DNA of 64,000 nucleotides from Hyphomicrobiales bacterium (lineage in GTDB: Bacteria; Pseudomonadota; Alphaproteobacteria; Rhizobiales; Rhizobiaceae). A program made the translations under genes and the position numbers. The stretch spans positions 62,001 to 126,000 of the forward strand of contig UBYX01000014.1 of the NCBI GenBank assembly GCA_900469955.1, in the 5' to 3' direction. Below the pieces are notes generated by a model. The model made no database searches and was not told the DNA's origin. It saw only the letters and a list, made by a program, of their open reading frames with translations. Position 1 is the stretch's first letter. Each line of letters begins with the position of its first letter. This document shows positions 1 through 8,428 of this stretch, in pieces.

Positions 1-261
1 AATCCTCAAGCTCATTCCATAGACGAAATGTCCCGAAAGATAAATCGCATTTAAATTGACAATAAATACGATTTATTTTAGATGACAAACGGAGGTGCCG
101 GAGGAGACCCGTACCCCGTAAGCTGATGACCCTGCCTTGGTTGCAGATCGACGCGCCGCCGCCTTGGATGCGGGCGCGACCGGAACCGTCATGCGTTCGG
201 GAGCGACTTGCCGCACGGATGCGAATCCACCGGCCGAAGGCCGGATGACGAGTTGAAGCGA
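1..261. other. Gene-free 5' region with the presumed dgoD promoter
   Basis: No coding region is convincing here. Open frames on both strands have no codon or family support. The first 80 bases are unusually AT-rich for this genome and hold two palindromes (separate entry). The leader from about 80 to 261 is long. A weak purine-rich stretch lies just before the ATG at 262. Anything further upstream is outside the window. Confidence 0.5.
41..77. promoter_or_regulatory. Tandem TAAAT-N3-ATTTA palindromes, candidate operator
   Basis: Two dyads share one half-site. TAAAT-CGC-ATTTA spans 41-53. AATAAAT-ACG-ATTTATT spans 61-77 and is perfect over 7 bp per arm. Their centres are 22 bp apart, about two helical turns, so two repressor dimers could bind one DNA face. 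They lie about 185 bp before dgoD and are the most AT-rich stretch nearby. The likely ligand is a sugar-acid regulator, either the GntR protein at 6500 or one off the left edge. That link is inference. Confidence 0.5.
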
Positions 262-1410
262 ATGAAGATCACGAAGCTGACCACCTATATCGTCCCGCCC
301 CGCTGGCTGTTTCTGAAGATCGAAACGGATGAGGGCATTGTCGGCTGGGGCGAACCGGTGGTCGAGGGCCGTGCGCTGACGGTGCAGGCGGCCGTGCACG
401 AACTCGAAGACTATCTGATCGGCAAGGATCCCTTCCTGATCGAGGATCACTGGAACGTCATGTACCGCGGCGGTTTCTATCGCGGCGGCGCGATACACAT
501 GAGCGCCATCGCCGGCATTGACCAAGCGCTATGGGACATCAAGGGCAAGGCGCTCAAAGTACCGGTCCATTGCCTGCTCGGCGGTCAGGTACGCGACCGT
601 ATCAAGGTCTATTCCTGGATCGGCGGCGACCGCCCTTCAGATGTGGCGCGCAACGCCAAGGACGTCGTCGCCCGCGGCTTCAAGGCGATCAAGCTCAACG
701 GCTCCGAGGAGATGCAGATCGTCGATACCAACGAGCAGGTCGACAAGGCGATCGAAACCATCGCCATCATCCGCGAGGCAGTCGGCCCGCATATCGGCAT
801 CGGCGTCGACTTCCACGGCCGTATCCACAAGCCGATGGCCAAGGTGCTTGCCAAGGAACTCGAACAGTTCAAGCTGCTGTTCATCGAGGAGCCGGTGCTT
901 TCGGAAAACCGCGAGACGCTCAAGGAAATCGCCAACCATTGCTCGACCCCGATCGCGCTCGGCGAACGGCTCTATTCCCGCTGGGATTTCAAGCAGGTTC
1001 TATCGGACGGTTATGTAGACATCATCCAACCGGATCTCTCCCATGCCGGCGGCATCACCGAATGCCGCAAGATCGCAGCGATGGCGGAGGCCTATGACGT
1101 GGCGCTGGCGCCTCATTGCCCGCTCGGGCCGATCGCGCTCGCCGCCTGCCTGCAGATCGACGCGGTCAGCTACAACGCCTTCATCCAGGAACAGAGCCTC
1201 GGCATTCACTACAACAAGACGAACGACATCCTGGACTACATCGTCAACAAGGATGTGTTCGCCTATGCGGACGGTTTCGTCGGCATCCCGCAAGGCCCAG
1301 GCCTCGGTATCGAAGTGGATGAGGATTACGTCATCGAACGCGCCCGCGAAGGCCATCGGTGGCGCAATCCCGTGTGGCGCCACGAGGACGGGAGCGTCGC
1401 CGAGTGGTGA
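262..1410 (+). CDS. dgoD: D-galactonate dehydratase
   Basis: Enolase-superfamily enzyme that dehydrates D-galactonate to 2-keto-3-deoxy-D-galactonate, the first step of the De Ley-Doudoroff route. From ATG 262 it has 382 residues, the usual DgoD length, and aligns end to end with my memory of E. coli DgoD, including the WRNPxWRHEDxSVAEW tail. Metal ligands are D183, E209 and E235; H185 (in DFHGR) and H285 (in APHCPLGP) are the general acid/base pair. An upstream in-frame start at 208 adds 18 residues with no family match and is rejected. It heads the TRAP/dehydrogenase island. No KDGal kinase or aldolase (dgoK/dgoA) is in the window, so they would be encoded elsewhere. Confidence 0.93.
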   Translation: MKITKLTTYIVPPRWLFLKIETDEGIVGWGEPVVEGRALTVQAAVHELEDYLIGKDPFLIEDHWNVMYRGGFYRGGAIHMSAIAGIDQALWDIKGKALKVPVHCLLGGQVRDRIKVYSWIGGDRPSDVARNAKDVVARGFKAIKLNGSEEMQIVDTNEQVDKAIETIAIIREAVGPHIGIGVDFHGRIHKPMAKVLAKELEQFKLLFIEEPVLSENRETLKEIANHCSTPIALGERLYSRWDFKQVLSDGYVDIIQPDLSHAGGITECRKIAAMAEAYDVALAPHCPLGPIALAACLQIDAVSYNAFIQEQSLGIHYNKTNDILDYIVNKDVFAYADGFVGIPQGPGLGIEVDEDYVIERAREGHRWRNPVWRHEDGSVAEW

Positions 1411-1551
1411 GAGATAAGCGGACCGGATCTCCGGCCAGAAGAGATTGAGGCGGCGCAAGGCGGCGCCTTCGATGCCGGACAGATCACAGGGTGATGGTCC
1501 GGAATGGGTGGGGAGACCACCGTTTTGAATGGAACCGAAGGGAGAGGTCCA

Positions 1552-2571
1552 ATGAAAAGCAGAATGATGAAACTGGCAGGCGCCTTCGCACTCACGATGC
1601 TCGCTACTGTCGCGGCCGGCACGGTCGCTACCGCGCAGGAATTCAAGGCCAAGCTCGGCCATGCCATGCCGCAGGAGCATCCGCAGGCCGTCGCACTCAA
1701 CAAGTTCGCGGAACTTGCCGGTCAGTACACCAATGGCCGCGTCAAGATCACCGTCTACCACGGCAGCATGCTCGGCGGCGACGACAAGATGCTGCAGTCG
1801 ACCCAGAGCGGCACGCAGGAAATGTTCTACGGTTCGCTCGCGCCGATCGCCGGCAAGATCAAGGAAGTCCAGGTCTTCGACTTCCCCTTCCTGTTCGGCA
1901 ACATGAAGGAAGTCGACGCGGTCTTCCTCGGCCCGATCGGTCAGAAGCTGATGGCGAAGCTCGATCCGCATAATCTGCATGGCGTTGCCTGGGGCGAGAC
2001 CGGCTTCCGCCAGCTCTCCAACAACAAGCATGAAGTCAAGACCGCCGACGACATCAAGGGCCTGAAGGTTCGCGTCATGCAGAACCAGGTCGCGCTCGAC
2101 AGCTGGAAGGCAATCGGCGCAAACGCTCTGCCGATGTCTTATGCGGAAGTCTTCACCGCGCTTGAAACCGGCGCGCTGGATGGCCAGGAAAATCCTTACA
2201 TCCACATGTACGCCAACAAGATCTACGAGGTTCAAAAATTCGGCACGACGACCAACCACGTCTACACGCCGTGCATTCTCGTCACTTCGAAGAAGTTTTG
2301 GGAACAGCTGACGCCGGCCGATCAGGAGGCGATAGCCAAGGCCGGCAAGGAAGCCATGGTCCACCTGCGCAAGCTGATGGATGAGGGCAATGCCAAGGTC
2401 GTCGCCGACCTCGAATCCCAAGGCATGAAGGTCGAGGCCCTGCCGGAAGCGGAACTCGCCAAGCTGCGTGCCGCCACCCAGCCGGTCATCGAAAAGTATA
2501 AGCCGGTAGTCGGCGCCGAACTCGTCGACGAGATCCAGGCAACGATCGCCAAGGTTCGCGCCGAGAAGTAA
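1552..2571 (+). CDS. dctP: TRAP transporter substrate-binding protein, DctP family
   Basis: Periplasmic solute receptor of a tripartite ATP-independent importer, 339 residues. Residues 1-28 form a Sec signal peptide ending near ATAQ. The DctP core follows: GHAMPQEHP after cleavage, then GLKVRVMQN with R174, the arginine that normally grips the substrate carboxylate, and the TALETGALDGQENP segment. A purine-rich site (GGGAGAGG) precedes ATG 1552; an in-frame upstream start at 1504 would place a charged tail before the signal peptide. Its position after dgoD and before dctQM suggests an aldonate or uronate ligand. The exact ligand cannot be read from sequence. Confidence 0.9.
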   Translation: MKSRMMKLAGAFALTMLATVAAGTVATAQEFKAKLGHAMPQEHPQAVALNKFAELAGQYTNGRVKITVYHGSMLGGDDKMLQSTQSGTQEMFYGSLAPIAGKIKEVQVFDFPFLFGNMKEVDAVFLGPIGQKLMAKLDPHNLHGVAWGETGFRQLSNNKHEVKTADDIKGLKVRVMQNQVALDSWKAIGANALPMSYAEVFTALETGALDGQENPYIHMYANKIYEVQKFGTTTNHVYTPCILVTSKKFWEQLTPADQEAIAKAGKEAMVHLRKLMDEGNAKVVADLESQGMKVEALPEAELAKLRAATQPVIEKYKPVVGAELVDEIQATIAKVRAEK

Positions 2572-2586
2572 TTCCCGTGCGGAATC

Positions 2587-2620
2587 GGTCCGGCCTCGCC
2601 CTCCCCGGGAAGGCCGGACC
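2587..2620 (+). terminator. 10-bp hairpin between dctP and dctQ
   Basis: GGTCCGGCCT (2587-2596) pairs perfectly with AGGCCGGACC (2611-2620) around a 14-base loop, followed by a pyrimidine-rich stretch without a pure T run. Such hairpins after binding-protein genes usually act as leaky terminators or 3' stabilisers that raise receptor mRNA over membrane-protein mRNA. Here it sits in the 78-base gap exactly between receptor and permease genes. Confidence 0.6.
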
Positions 2621-2649
2621 ATCCCATCTTTCTTCTATGGGGGACGCCC

Positions 2650-3156
2650 ATGATTTCCCGCATTCTGTTCGGCACACTCGAAAAATTGCTGATGCTCGCG
2701 CTCGCGCTGATGGTCATCATGATTTTCGGCAATGTCGTGCTGCGCTATGGCTTCAATTCCGGCATCACGGAGTCGGAAGAGCTGTCGCGCTTCGTTTTCG
2801 TCTGGCTGATCTTCATCGGCGCTTTCCTGACACTGCGCGATCGCGCCCATCTCGGCGTCAACAGCCTGGTGCGGGCGATGCCCTTCAAGGCCCAACGCCT
2901 CGTGCGCATCGGCGGCGATATCGCCACGCTCGTCTGCTGCTACCTGCTCGGGCTCGGCGCCTGGCGGCAAACCGTTGACAACCTGGAGAATTATTCGCCC
3001 GTGGCCGGCATTCCGCTCGGCTGGGTGTATTTCTCCTGCGTGCTGTGCTGCATCGGCATGGCCATTCTTCAACTTCGTTCGATCTTCGACGTCGTGACCG
3101 GCCGGATTGCCGATGAGGAAATCTTCGCCAGCAACGCCGACGGGCTGGTCGAATAA
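2650..3156 (+). CDS. dctQ: TRAP transporter small permease, DctQ family
   Basis: 168 residues, the usual size of the DctQ subunit. Four hydrophobic segments are visible (about 8-33, 48-66, 90-113 and 127-148), with the family-typical RYGFN and SEELSRFVFVWLIF region after the first helix. It associates with DctM in the inner membrane and is needed for receptor-dependent uptake. A GGGGGA site precedes the ATG. The gene lies 78 bases after dctP and 21 bases before dctM, in one transcriptional unit. Confidence 0.88.
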   Translation: MISRILFGTLEKLLMLALALMVIMIFGNVVLRYGFNSGITESEELSRFVFVWLIFIGAFLTLRDRAHLGVNSLVRAMPFKAQRLVRIGGDIATLVCCYLLGLGAWRQTVDNLENYSPVAGIPLGWVYFSCVLCCIGMAILQLRSIFDVVTGRIADEEIFASNADGLVE

Positions 3157-3177
3157 GCCGCGAAGGGGACAACTCGC

Positions 3178-4458
3178 ATGACTATTGTTGTTTTTGTCGG
3201 CTCACTTTGCGGAGCGATGCTGCTCGGCATCCCGGTTGCCTTTTCGCTGCTGATCTGCGGCGTCGTCCTGATGATGCATCTGGACATCTTCGACGTGCAG
3301 ATTCTCGCCGAGAATGTCTTGGATGGCGCCAACAACTATCCGCTAATGGCCCTGCCCTTCTTCGTGCTCGCAGGCGAAATCATGAACGCGGGCGGAGTTT
3401 CCAAGCGCATCGTCGGTGTGGCGATCGCCGCCGTGGGACACTTTCGCGGCGGCCTCGGCTATGTGGCGGTTTTCGCAGCCCTCATCCTTGCCGCAATCTC
3501 CGGCTCGGCTATTGCCGATTGCGCGGCACTTGCAGCCGTCGTCATCCCGCTGATGCGGCGCTCCGGCTATCCGGTACCGCTGTCGGCAGGCCTGATCTCC
3601 TCCGCCGGTATCGTCGCGCCGCTCCTGCCGCCGTCGATCCCCTTCGTGGTTTTCGGCGTCGCGGCCGAACTTTCCGTAACCCGACTTTTCATGACCGGCA
3701 TCGCGCCTGGCCTGATGATGGCCGCCACGCTGATGGTGACCTGGTATTTCTATGCTCGCAAGACGCCATCCATGGCGTCTGAGCAGAAGTTCGAACTCCC
3801 GCGGCTCCTCAGTGCGCTGAGGGAAGGCATTTGGGCACTCGTTCTCCCGGTCATCATCATCGGCGGCATGAAGACCGGTATCTTCACGCCCACCGAAGCC
3901 GGCGTCGTTGCCGTCGTCTATTCGTTCGTCATCGGCATGTTCGTCTATGGGGAATTGAAGATTTCCATCATGCCGTCGCTGCTGCTTCAGGCGGCGAAGA
4001 CGGCAAGCACGATCATGTTCCTGGTCGCTGCTGCCTATGTTTCGGCTTGGTTGATCACGGTCGCCAACATTCCGCAGGAAATCGGCGAATCGCTGGCGCC
4101 ATACATGGAGAACAAGACCCTCTTCATGTTCATGCTGATGGTCATCGTCTTCCTCGTCGGCACCGCGCTCGACCTCACTCCGACGATCCTGATCCTCACC
4201 CCTGTCATGATGCCGCTCGTCAAGCAGGCCGGTATCGATCCCTACTACTTCGGGGTGATGTTCATGATGAACAACGCGATCGGCCTTATCACCCCGCCGG
4301 TCGGCACGGTTCTGAACGTCGTGTCGGGCGTGGCGCGCGTCGAACTCGATCAGGTCATCAAGGGCATGCTACCCTTCCTGGTGGCCTACACAGTGCTGCT
4401 GTTTACCTTCGTGCTCTTCCCCGAACTGATCACCGTGCCGGCAAGCTGGCTCCGCTAA
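3178..4458 (+). CDS. dctM: TRAP transporter large permease, DctM family
   Basis: 426 residues, about 11-12 hydrophobic helices, the ion-coupled translocation subunit. Family hallmarks include GIPVAFSLL near the N terminus, NYPLMALPFFVLAGEIMNAGG, the SGSAIADCAAL turn, and in the C-terminal half NNAIGLITPPVGTVLNVV. An AAGGGGA site precedes ATG 3178. It completes the DctPQM set. A strong hairpin follows the stop. Confidence 0.92.
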   Translation: MTIVVFVGSLCGAMLLGIPVAFSLLICGVVLMMHLDIFDVQILAENVLDGANNYPLMALPFFVLAGEIMNAGGVSKRIVGVAIAAVGHFRGGLGYVAVFAALILAAISGSAIADCAALAAVVIPLMRRSGYPVPLSAGLISSAGIVAPLLPPSIPFVVFGVAAELSVTRLFMTGIAPGLMMAATLMVTWYFYARKTPSMASEQKFELPRLLSALREGIWALVLPVIIIGGMKTGIFTPTEAGVVAVVYSFVIGMFVYGELKISIMPSLLLQAAKTASTIMFLVAAAYVSAWLITVANIPQEIGESLAPYMENKTLFMFMLMVIVFLVGTALDLTPTILILTPVMMPLVKQAGIDPYYFGVMFMMNNAIGLITPPVGTVLNVVSGVARVELDQVIKGMLPFLVAYTVLLFTFVLFPELITVPASWLR

Positions 4459-4463
4459 CCGCC

Positions 4464-4504
4464 GGAGGGCGGCCTTGCTCATGGGCTGCCCTCCCCCTCT
4501 TTTC
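4464..4504 (+). terminator. Intrinsic terminator-like hairpin after dctM
   Basis: GGAGGGCGGCC (4464-4474) pairs with GGCTGCCCTCC (4484-4494), an 11-bp stem with a single G-T pair and a 9-base loop, followed by CCCTCTTTTC. It probably ends or attenuates the dgoD-TRAP transcript. It also argues against an alternative start for the next gene at TTG 4475, which lies in the loop. Confidence 0.65.
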
Positions 4505-4513
4505 CTCGTTTCG

Positions 4514-5299
4514 ATGGCGAATCCGATGTCCTTCAAGCAGCTTTTCGACCTTTCCGGGCGCACCGCGCTCATCACCGGCTCCACTCGCGGCCTCGGCTTT
4601 TCCTATGCGGAAGGTCTGGCTGAAGCCGGCGCCCACGTGATCGTCAACGGCACACGCGCCGAAGGCGTGGCTGAAGCCGTGTCGAAACTCACCGCCAAGG
4701 GCCACAAGGTTTCGGGCAAACATTTTGACGTCGGCAACGAGGCCTCCATCGTCGAGGCCTTCGAAACCTTCGACCGCGAAGGCACCGAGATCGACATCCT
4801 CATCAACAACGCCGGCATCCAGTTCCGCAAGCCGATGGTCGAACTCGGAGTGGACGACTGGCAGAAGGTGCTGGACGTGAACCTCACCGGTTCGTTCGTC
4901 ATCGCGCGCGAGGCGGCCAAGCGGATGATCGCCCGCGGCCGCGGCGGTAAGATCGTCAACATTGCCTCTCTGACCAGCGCCGCCGGCCGCGCCACCGTGG
5001 CGCCCTATACCGCCTCCAAGGGCGCGATCACCGCGATCACCCGTACGATGGCGGTCGAATGGGCACCGCATAACATCCAGTCGAACGCGATCGGCCCCGG
5101 TTACATCCTGACCGACATGAACCAGGCGCTGATCGACAACAAGGAATTCGACGCCTGGGTGCGCGCCTCCAACCCAAGCGGCCGCTGGGGCAAGCCGGAA
5201 GAACTCGTCGGCGCGGCGATCTTCCTGTCGAGCTCGGCCTCCGACTACATCAACGGCCAGACGCTTTACGTCGATGGCGGCTGGCTCGCTCAGCTCTGA
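4514..5299 (+). CDS. SDR-family oxidoreductase, gluconate 5-dehydrogenase-like
   Basis: Classical short-chain dehydrogenase of 261 residues from ATG 4514 (a second ATG at 4526 gives 257). The Rossmann motif is T21-G-S-T-R-G-L-G. The NNAG motif is near 98, and the catalytic tetrad is N123, S152, Y165 and K169 (PYTASKG). The HNIQxNxIxPGY segment and the VDGGWL ending match IdnO/Gno enzymes, which interconvert 5-keto-D-gluconate and D-gluconate. The adjacent IdnD-like gene strengthens this reading. No good ribosome-binding site is seen before either ATG, so the start is uncertain. Other sugar or polyol substrates are possible. Confidence 0.8.
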   Translation: MANPMSFKQLFDLSGRTALITGSTRGLGFSYAEGLAEAGAHVIVNGTRAEGVAEAVSKLTAKGHKVSGKHFDVGNEASIVEAFETFDREGTEIDILINNAGIQFRKPMVELGVDDWQKVLDVNLTGSFVIAREAAKRMIARGRGGKIVNIASLTSAAGRATVAPYTASKGAITAITRTMAVEWAPHNIQSNAIGPGYILTDMNQALIDNKEFDAWVRASNPSGRWGKPEELVGAAIFLSSSASDYINGQTLYVDGGWLAQL

Positions 5300-5338
5300 T
5301 CAACTGACTTCCCAAATTGAAATTGTAAGGAACTAGCG

Positions 5339-6370
5339 ATGAAAGTCGTCGTCATTCACAAGGAGCACGATCTCAGGATCGAGGAACGCAGCGTCGGCAA
5401 ACCGGGTCCCGGCGAAGTGCGTATCCGCCTGAGGGCCGGCGGTATCTGCGGCTCGGACCTTCATTATTACCACCATGCCGGTTTCGGTACGGTGCGCCTC
5501 CGCGAACCGATGATCCTCGGCCACGAGGCATCCGGAGAGATCGCCGCGATCGGCGAAGGCGTCACGAACCTTACCGTCGGCCAACGCGTCGCCATCAATC
5601 CGAGCCGCCCCGGCGGCGATTGCGAATTCATGCGCGAAGGCCAGCGACAGCATGCCATGGACATGCGCTTCAACGGCTCGGCGATGCGCTTCCCGCATGT
5701 CCAGGGCCTGTTTCGCGAAGAAATCGTCGTCGAGGCCGAGCAGGCCGTCCCGGTTGCCGCCGACACGCCCTTCGAGGAGGCAGCCTGCTGCGAACCGCTC
5801 GCCGTATGCCTTCATGCGATCATGCAGGCCGGATCGTTGGTGGGCAAGCGCGTGCTCGTGACCGGCGCCGGTACGATCGGTTGCTTGACCATTCTCGCCG
5901 CCCGTTTCGCCGGCGCGACCGAAATCGTCGCGACGGACATTTCCAACTCGGCGCTGGAAATCGCAAAGGCAGTCGGCGCCGACACGGTATTCAACACTGC
6001 CGATCAGCCGGATGCTTTGACCCCTTATGCCGAGGGCAAGGGCACGTTCCATGCGGCGTTCGAATGCTCCGGCAACGGCGCGGTCATGGCGGGACTGCTC
6101 AATGTCATGCGCCCCCGCGCCACGATCGTCGCCGTCGGCCTTGGCAAGGAAGTCAGCCTGCCGATCAGCGCCATCGTCACCAAGGAAATCGTGCTCCGCG
6201 GCACTTTCCGCTTCGATGCCGAGTTCGCCTGGGCGGCCAAGCTGATCGCCGAGCGCCGGATCGACGTGCGTCCGCTCCTGACCGCGCAAATCCCGATGGA
6301 CCGTGCTGTGGAGGCCTTCGAATTAGCAACCGACCGTAGCAAGTCGATGAAGGTCCATCTGGTTTTCTGA
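5339..6370 (+). CDS. L-idonate 5-dehydrogenase-like medium-chain dehydrogenase
   Basis: Zinc-type MDR of 343 residues resembling IdnD (L-idonate to 5-ketogluconate). Catalytic-zinc ligands are visible: C37 (GGICGSDLHYY), H62-E63 (GHEASG) and E152 (CCEPLAV). The coenzyme loop is GAGTIG near 176. The signatures VAINPSRP and DMRFNGSAMRFPHVQG are IdnD-like. Oddly, the structural-zinc lobe keeps only C95; positions that hold the other three cysteines in E. coli IdnD are Gly, Met and a non-Cys residue. It lies 39 bases after the SDR with an AAGGAA site and is followed by a strong terminator. With the SDR it could form an idonate/5-ketogluconate/gluconate couple. L-galactonate dehydrogenation is an alternative. 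Confidence 0.8.
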   Translation: MKVVVIHKEHDLRIEERSVGKPGPGEVRIRLRAGGICGSDLHYYHHAGFGTVRLREPMILGHEASGEIAAIGEGVTNLTVGQRVAINPSRPGGDCEFMREGQRQHAMDMRFNGSAMRFPHVQGLFREEIVVEAEQAVPVAADTPFEEAACCEPLAVCLHAIMQAGSLVGKRVLVTGAGTIGCLTILAARFAGATEIVATDISNSALEIAKAVGADTVFNTADQPDALTPYAEGKGTFHAAFECSGNGAVMAGLLNVMRPRATIVAVGLGKEVSLPISAIVTKEIVLRGTFRFDAEFAWAAKLIAERRIDVRPLLTAQIPMDRAVEAFELATDRSKSMKVHLVF

Positions 6371-6381
6371 TGGACGCCCGT

Positions 6382-6415
6382 TGCCGGAGCCGATCGTTGT
6401 CGCTCCGGCATTTTT
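6382..6415 (+). terminator. Rho-independent terminator after the IdnD-like gene
   Basis: TGCCGGAGC (6382-6390) pairs perfectly with GCTCCGGCA (6402-6410), a 9-bp stem with an 11-base loop, followed directly by TTTTT (6411-6415). It separates the catabolic operon from the regulator gene downstream. Confidence 0.88.
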
Positions 6416-6499
6416 CGCCACTCACTTCAGAAAGCCATTGCACCGCGTTCATATCTTTCGTAAAGCTATAATATAGGTTTTCTCAAAGAGTATGACGCC

Positions 6500-7210
6500 A
6501 TGTCGCTCAATCTCGATAGCGCTCCTCAATCCGACTTCGTCGGCAGCACGGTCGTCGCCATATCGAAGCTGATCCGGGACAGCGATCTCAAGCCCGGCGA
6601 CAGGCTGCCGCCCGAGGCGACGCTTTCGCGCAATCTCAACGTATCCCGTACCGTGGTGCGGGAAGCCCTACGGTCGCTCGCGGCTCTAAGGCTCGTGGAA
6701 CTCGGCGCCGGCAAGCGCCCGACCGTTGCCCAGCTGGATGACGATTCCTTCGCGCTGACCATCGAGCACGGCGTATTCACCGACCAGATCGATATTCAGC
6801 AGATCTACGATGCGCGCCGAACGATAGAGGCGCGCACGGCGGCGCTCGCCGCTCTGAGGCGGAGCGATTTCGAAAGCCGCACAATCCTCGCACACGCGAA
6901 GGCGATGGAGACGGACTTTTCCTCACCAGCCCAGGTGATGGAACATGACATCGCCTTCCATCTCGCCATCGCCAGAGCTTCGCGCAATCCGGTCTTCGTT
7001 CTGATCATCGGCGCCTTCCAGGGCGTGACCCGGCAGACCTGGCCGATCGGCTGGAAGAGCCGTGGCGACGCAGAGAACCGGGACATGAACGCCCTTCACC
7101 TGAAACTCGCCGCGGCCATCGCGGCCGGCGATCCCCATGCCGCCACGGAGCTGATGAACCGTCACTTCGACGAAAGCGTCAAGGCTCTCCTCAAGGCCGG
7201 CCTCGTCTAA
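6500..7210 (+). CDS. GntR-family regulator, FadR subfamily (FCD domain)
   Basis: 236 residues. The N-terminal winged helix (about 12-80) carries LKPGDRLPPEATLSRNLNVSRTVVREALRSL in pieces, the standard GntR recognition region. The rest is an alpha-helical FCD ligand domain with metal/ligand residues in EHDIAFHLAI (about 150) and NRHFDES near the end. The family usually represses sugar-acid genes and is released by an acid ligand. It follows the terminator at 6382, has an AT-rich promoter stretch around 6450-6485, and lies 15 bases before the next enzyme gene. It is the obvious local regulator of this island; its operator is unproven. Confidence 0.88.
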   Translation: MSLNLDSAPQSDFVGSTVVAISKLIRDSDLKPGDRLPPEATLSRNLNVSRTVVREALRSLAALRLVELGAGKRPTVAQLDDDSFALTIEHGVFTDQIDIQQIYDARRTIEARTAALAALRRSDFESRTILAHAKAMETDFSSPAQVMEHDIAFHLAIARASRNPVFVLIIGAFQGVTRQTWPIGWKSRGDAENRDMNALHLKLAAAIAAGDPHAATELMNRHFDESVKALLKAGLV

Positions 7211-7225
7211 CCGCAAGGAACAATG

Positions 7226-8428
7226 ATGAAAATCACAGGCATCGAAACAGTCCGCATCGACGAGCGCGAGAACCTCCTCTGGGTTCTGGTCCATACCGAC
7301 GAAGGGATTACCGGTCTTGGCGAGACCTTCTACGGCGTCCAGGCCGTCGAGGCGCATGTGCATGAATTCATTGCCCCGCGCGTCATCGGCCGCGATCCGC
7401 TGCAGATCGATCTTCTGGCGCAGGACCTTGTCGGGTATATCGGCTTCCGCTCCTCCGGCGCGGAGGTGCGCGGCAACTCGGCCTTCGACATCGCGCTCTG
7501 GGATATTTTCGGCAAGGCGACCAACCTGCCGATCGCCCAGCTTCTCGGCGGCTTCACCCGCAAGGAGATCCGCACCTACAACACCTGTGCCGGCACCGAA
7601 TACGTCAAGCGCAATACCGGGCAGCAGACCGGCAATTATGGGCTGAGCGCCGGCACCAGCTATGACGATCTCAACGGTTTCCTCTACCGCGCCGACGAAC
7701 TGGCGGAATCGCTGCTGGAAGAAGGCATCACCGCCTTGAAGATCTGGCCTTTCGATGCTGCCGCCGAAAAGACCCGCGGCCAGTATATTTCGCTGCCGGA
7801 TCTGAAGTCTGCACTTGAGCCGTTCGAAAAGATCCGCAAGGCCGTCGGCGACAAGATGGACATCATGGTCGAGTTCCATTCCATGTGGCAGCTCCTGCCT
7901 GCCATGCAGATCGCCAAGGCGCTGACGCCCTATCAGACGTTCTGGCACGAAGACCCGATCAAGATGGACAGCCTTGCGGACCTGAAACGTTATGTTGAGG
8001 TTTCGCCCGCTCCGATTTCGGCCTCGGAAACCCTCGGCTCCCGCTGGGCTTTCCGTGATCTGCTCGAAACCGGCGCGGCCGGCGTCGTCATGCTCGACAT
8101 TGGCTGGTGCGGCGGCATTTCGGAGGCCCGCAAGATCGCCTCGATGGCGGAAGCCTGGCACCTGCCGATCGCCCCGCACGACTGCACCGGCCCGGTCCTG
8201 CTCTGCGCCTCCACGCATCTTTCATTGAACGCACCAAATGCGCTGATCCAGGAAAGCGTGCGCGCCTTCTACCGCACATGGTATCGCGACCTCGTCACCG
8301 CACTCCCGGAGGTGAAGAACGGCATGATCACCGTCCCGCCCGGTGCAGGCCTCGGCATGGAACTGCACCCGGATCTCGACAAGAAATTCACGGTGACCCG
8401 CCGGGTTTCCGATGCAAAAGGTATTTGA
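7226..8428 (+). CDS. Enolase-superfamily (MR/MLE) enzyme, probable sugar-acid dehydratase
   Basis: 400 residues from the second of two adjacent ATGs, which has better spacing (6 bases) from AAGGA. The capping domain is residues 1-125 and the barrel follows. Metal-ligand candidates are E216 (in VEFHSMW), E242 (WHEDP) and E268 (SASETLGSR). H218, K172 (LKIWPFD) and H318 (APHDCTGP) are acid/base candidates. The first ligand is Glu instead of the usual Asp, unlike DgoD or TalrD. I recognise the superfamily but not the substrate. Its place after the GntR gene of an aldonate island suggests a related aldonate. The extended loop at 120-150 (TGQQTGNYGLSAGTSYDD) is distinctive. Confidence 0.82.
   Translation: MKITGIETVRIDERENLLWVLVHTDEGITGLGETFYGVQAVEAHVHEFIAPRVIGRDPLQIDLLAQDLVGYIGFRSSGAEVRGNSAFDIALWDIFGKATNLPIAQLLGGFTRKEIRTYNTCAGTEYVKRNTGQQTGNYGLSAGTSYDDLNGFLYRADELAESLLEEGITALKIWPFDAAAEKTRGQYISLPDLKSALEPFEKIRKAVGDKMDIMVEFHSMWQLLPAMQIAKALTPYQTFWHEDPIKMDSLADLKRYVEVSPAPISASETLGSRWAFRDLLETGAAGVVMLDIGWCGGISEARKIASMAEAWHLPIAPHDCTGPVLLCASTHLSLNAPNALIQESVRAFYRTWYRDLVTALPEVKNGMITVPPGAGLGMELHPDLDKKFTVTRRVSDAKGI

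Noticed and set aside
208..261. Longer N terminus for dgoD
   Set aside because: The extra 18 residues have no counterpart in DgoD; ATG 262 gives the exact family length.
73..525. Minus-strand 150-codon frame opposite dgoD, and similar long antisense frames in GC-rich genes
   Set aside because: They mirror codon bias of the sense gene and have no family similarity.
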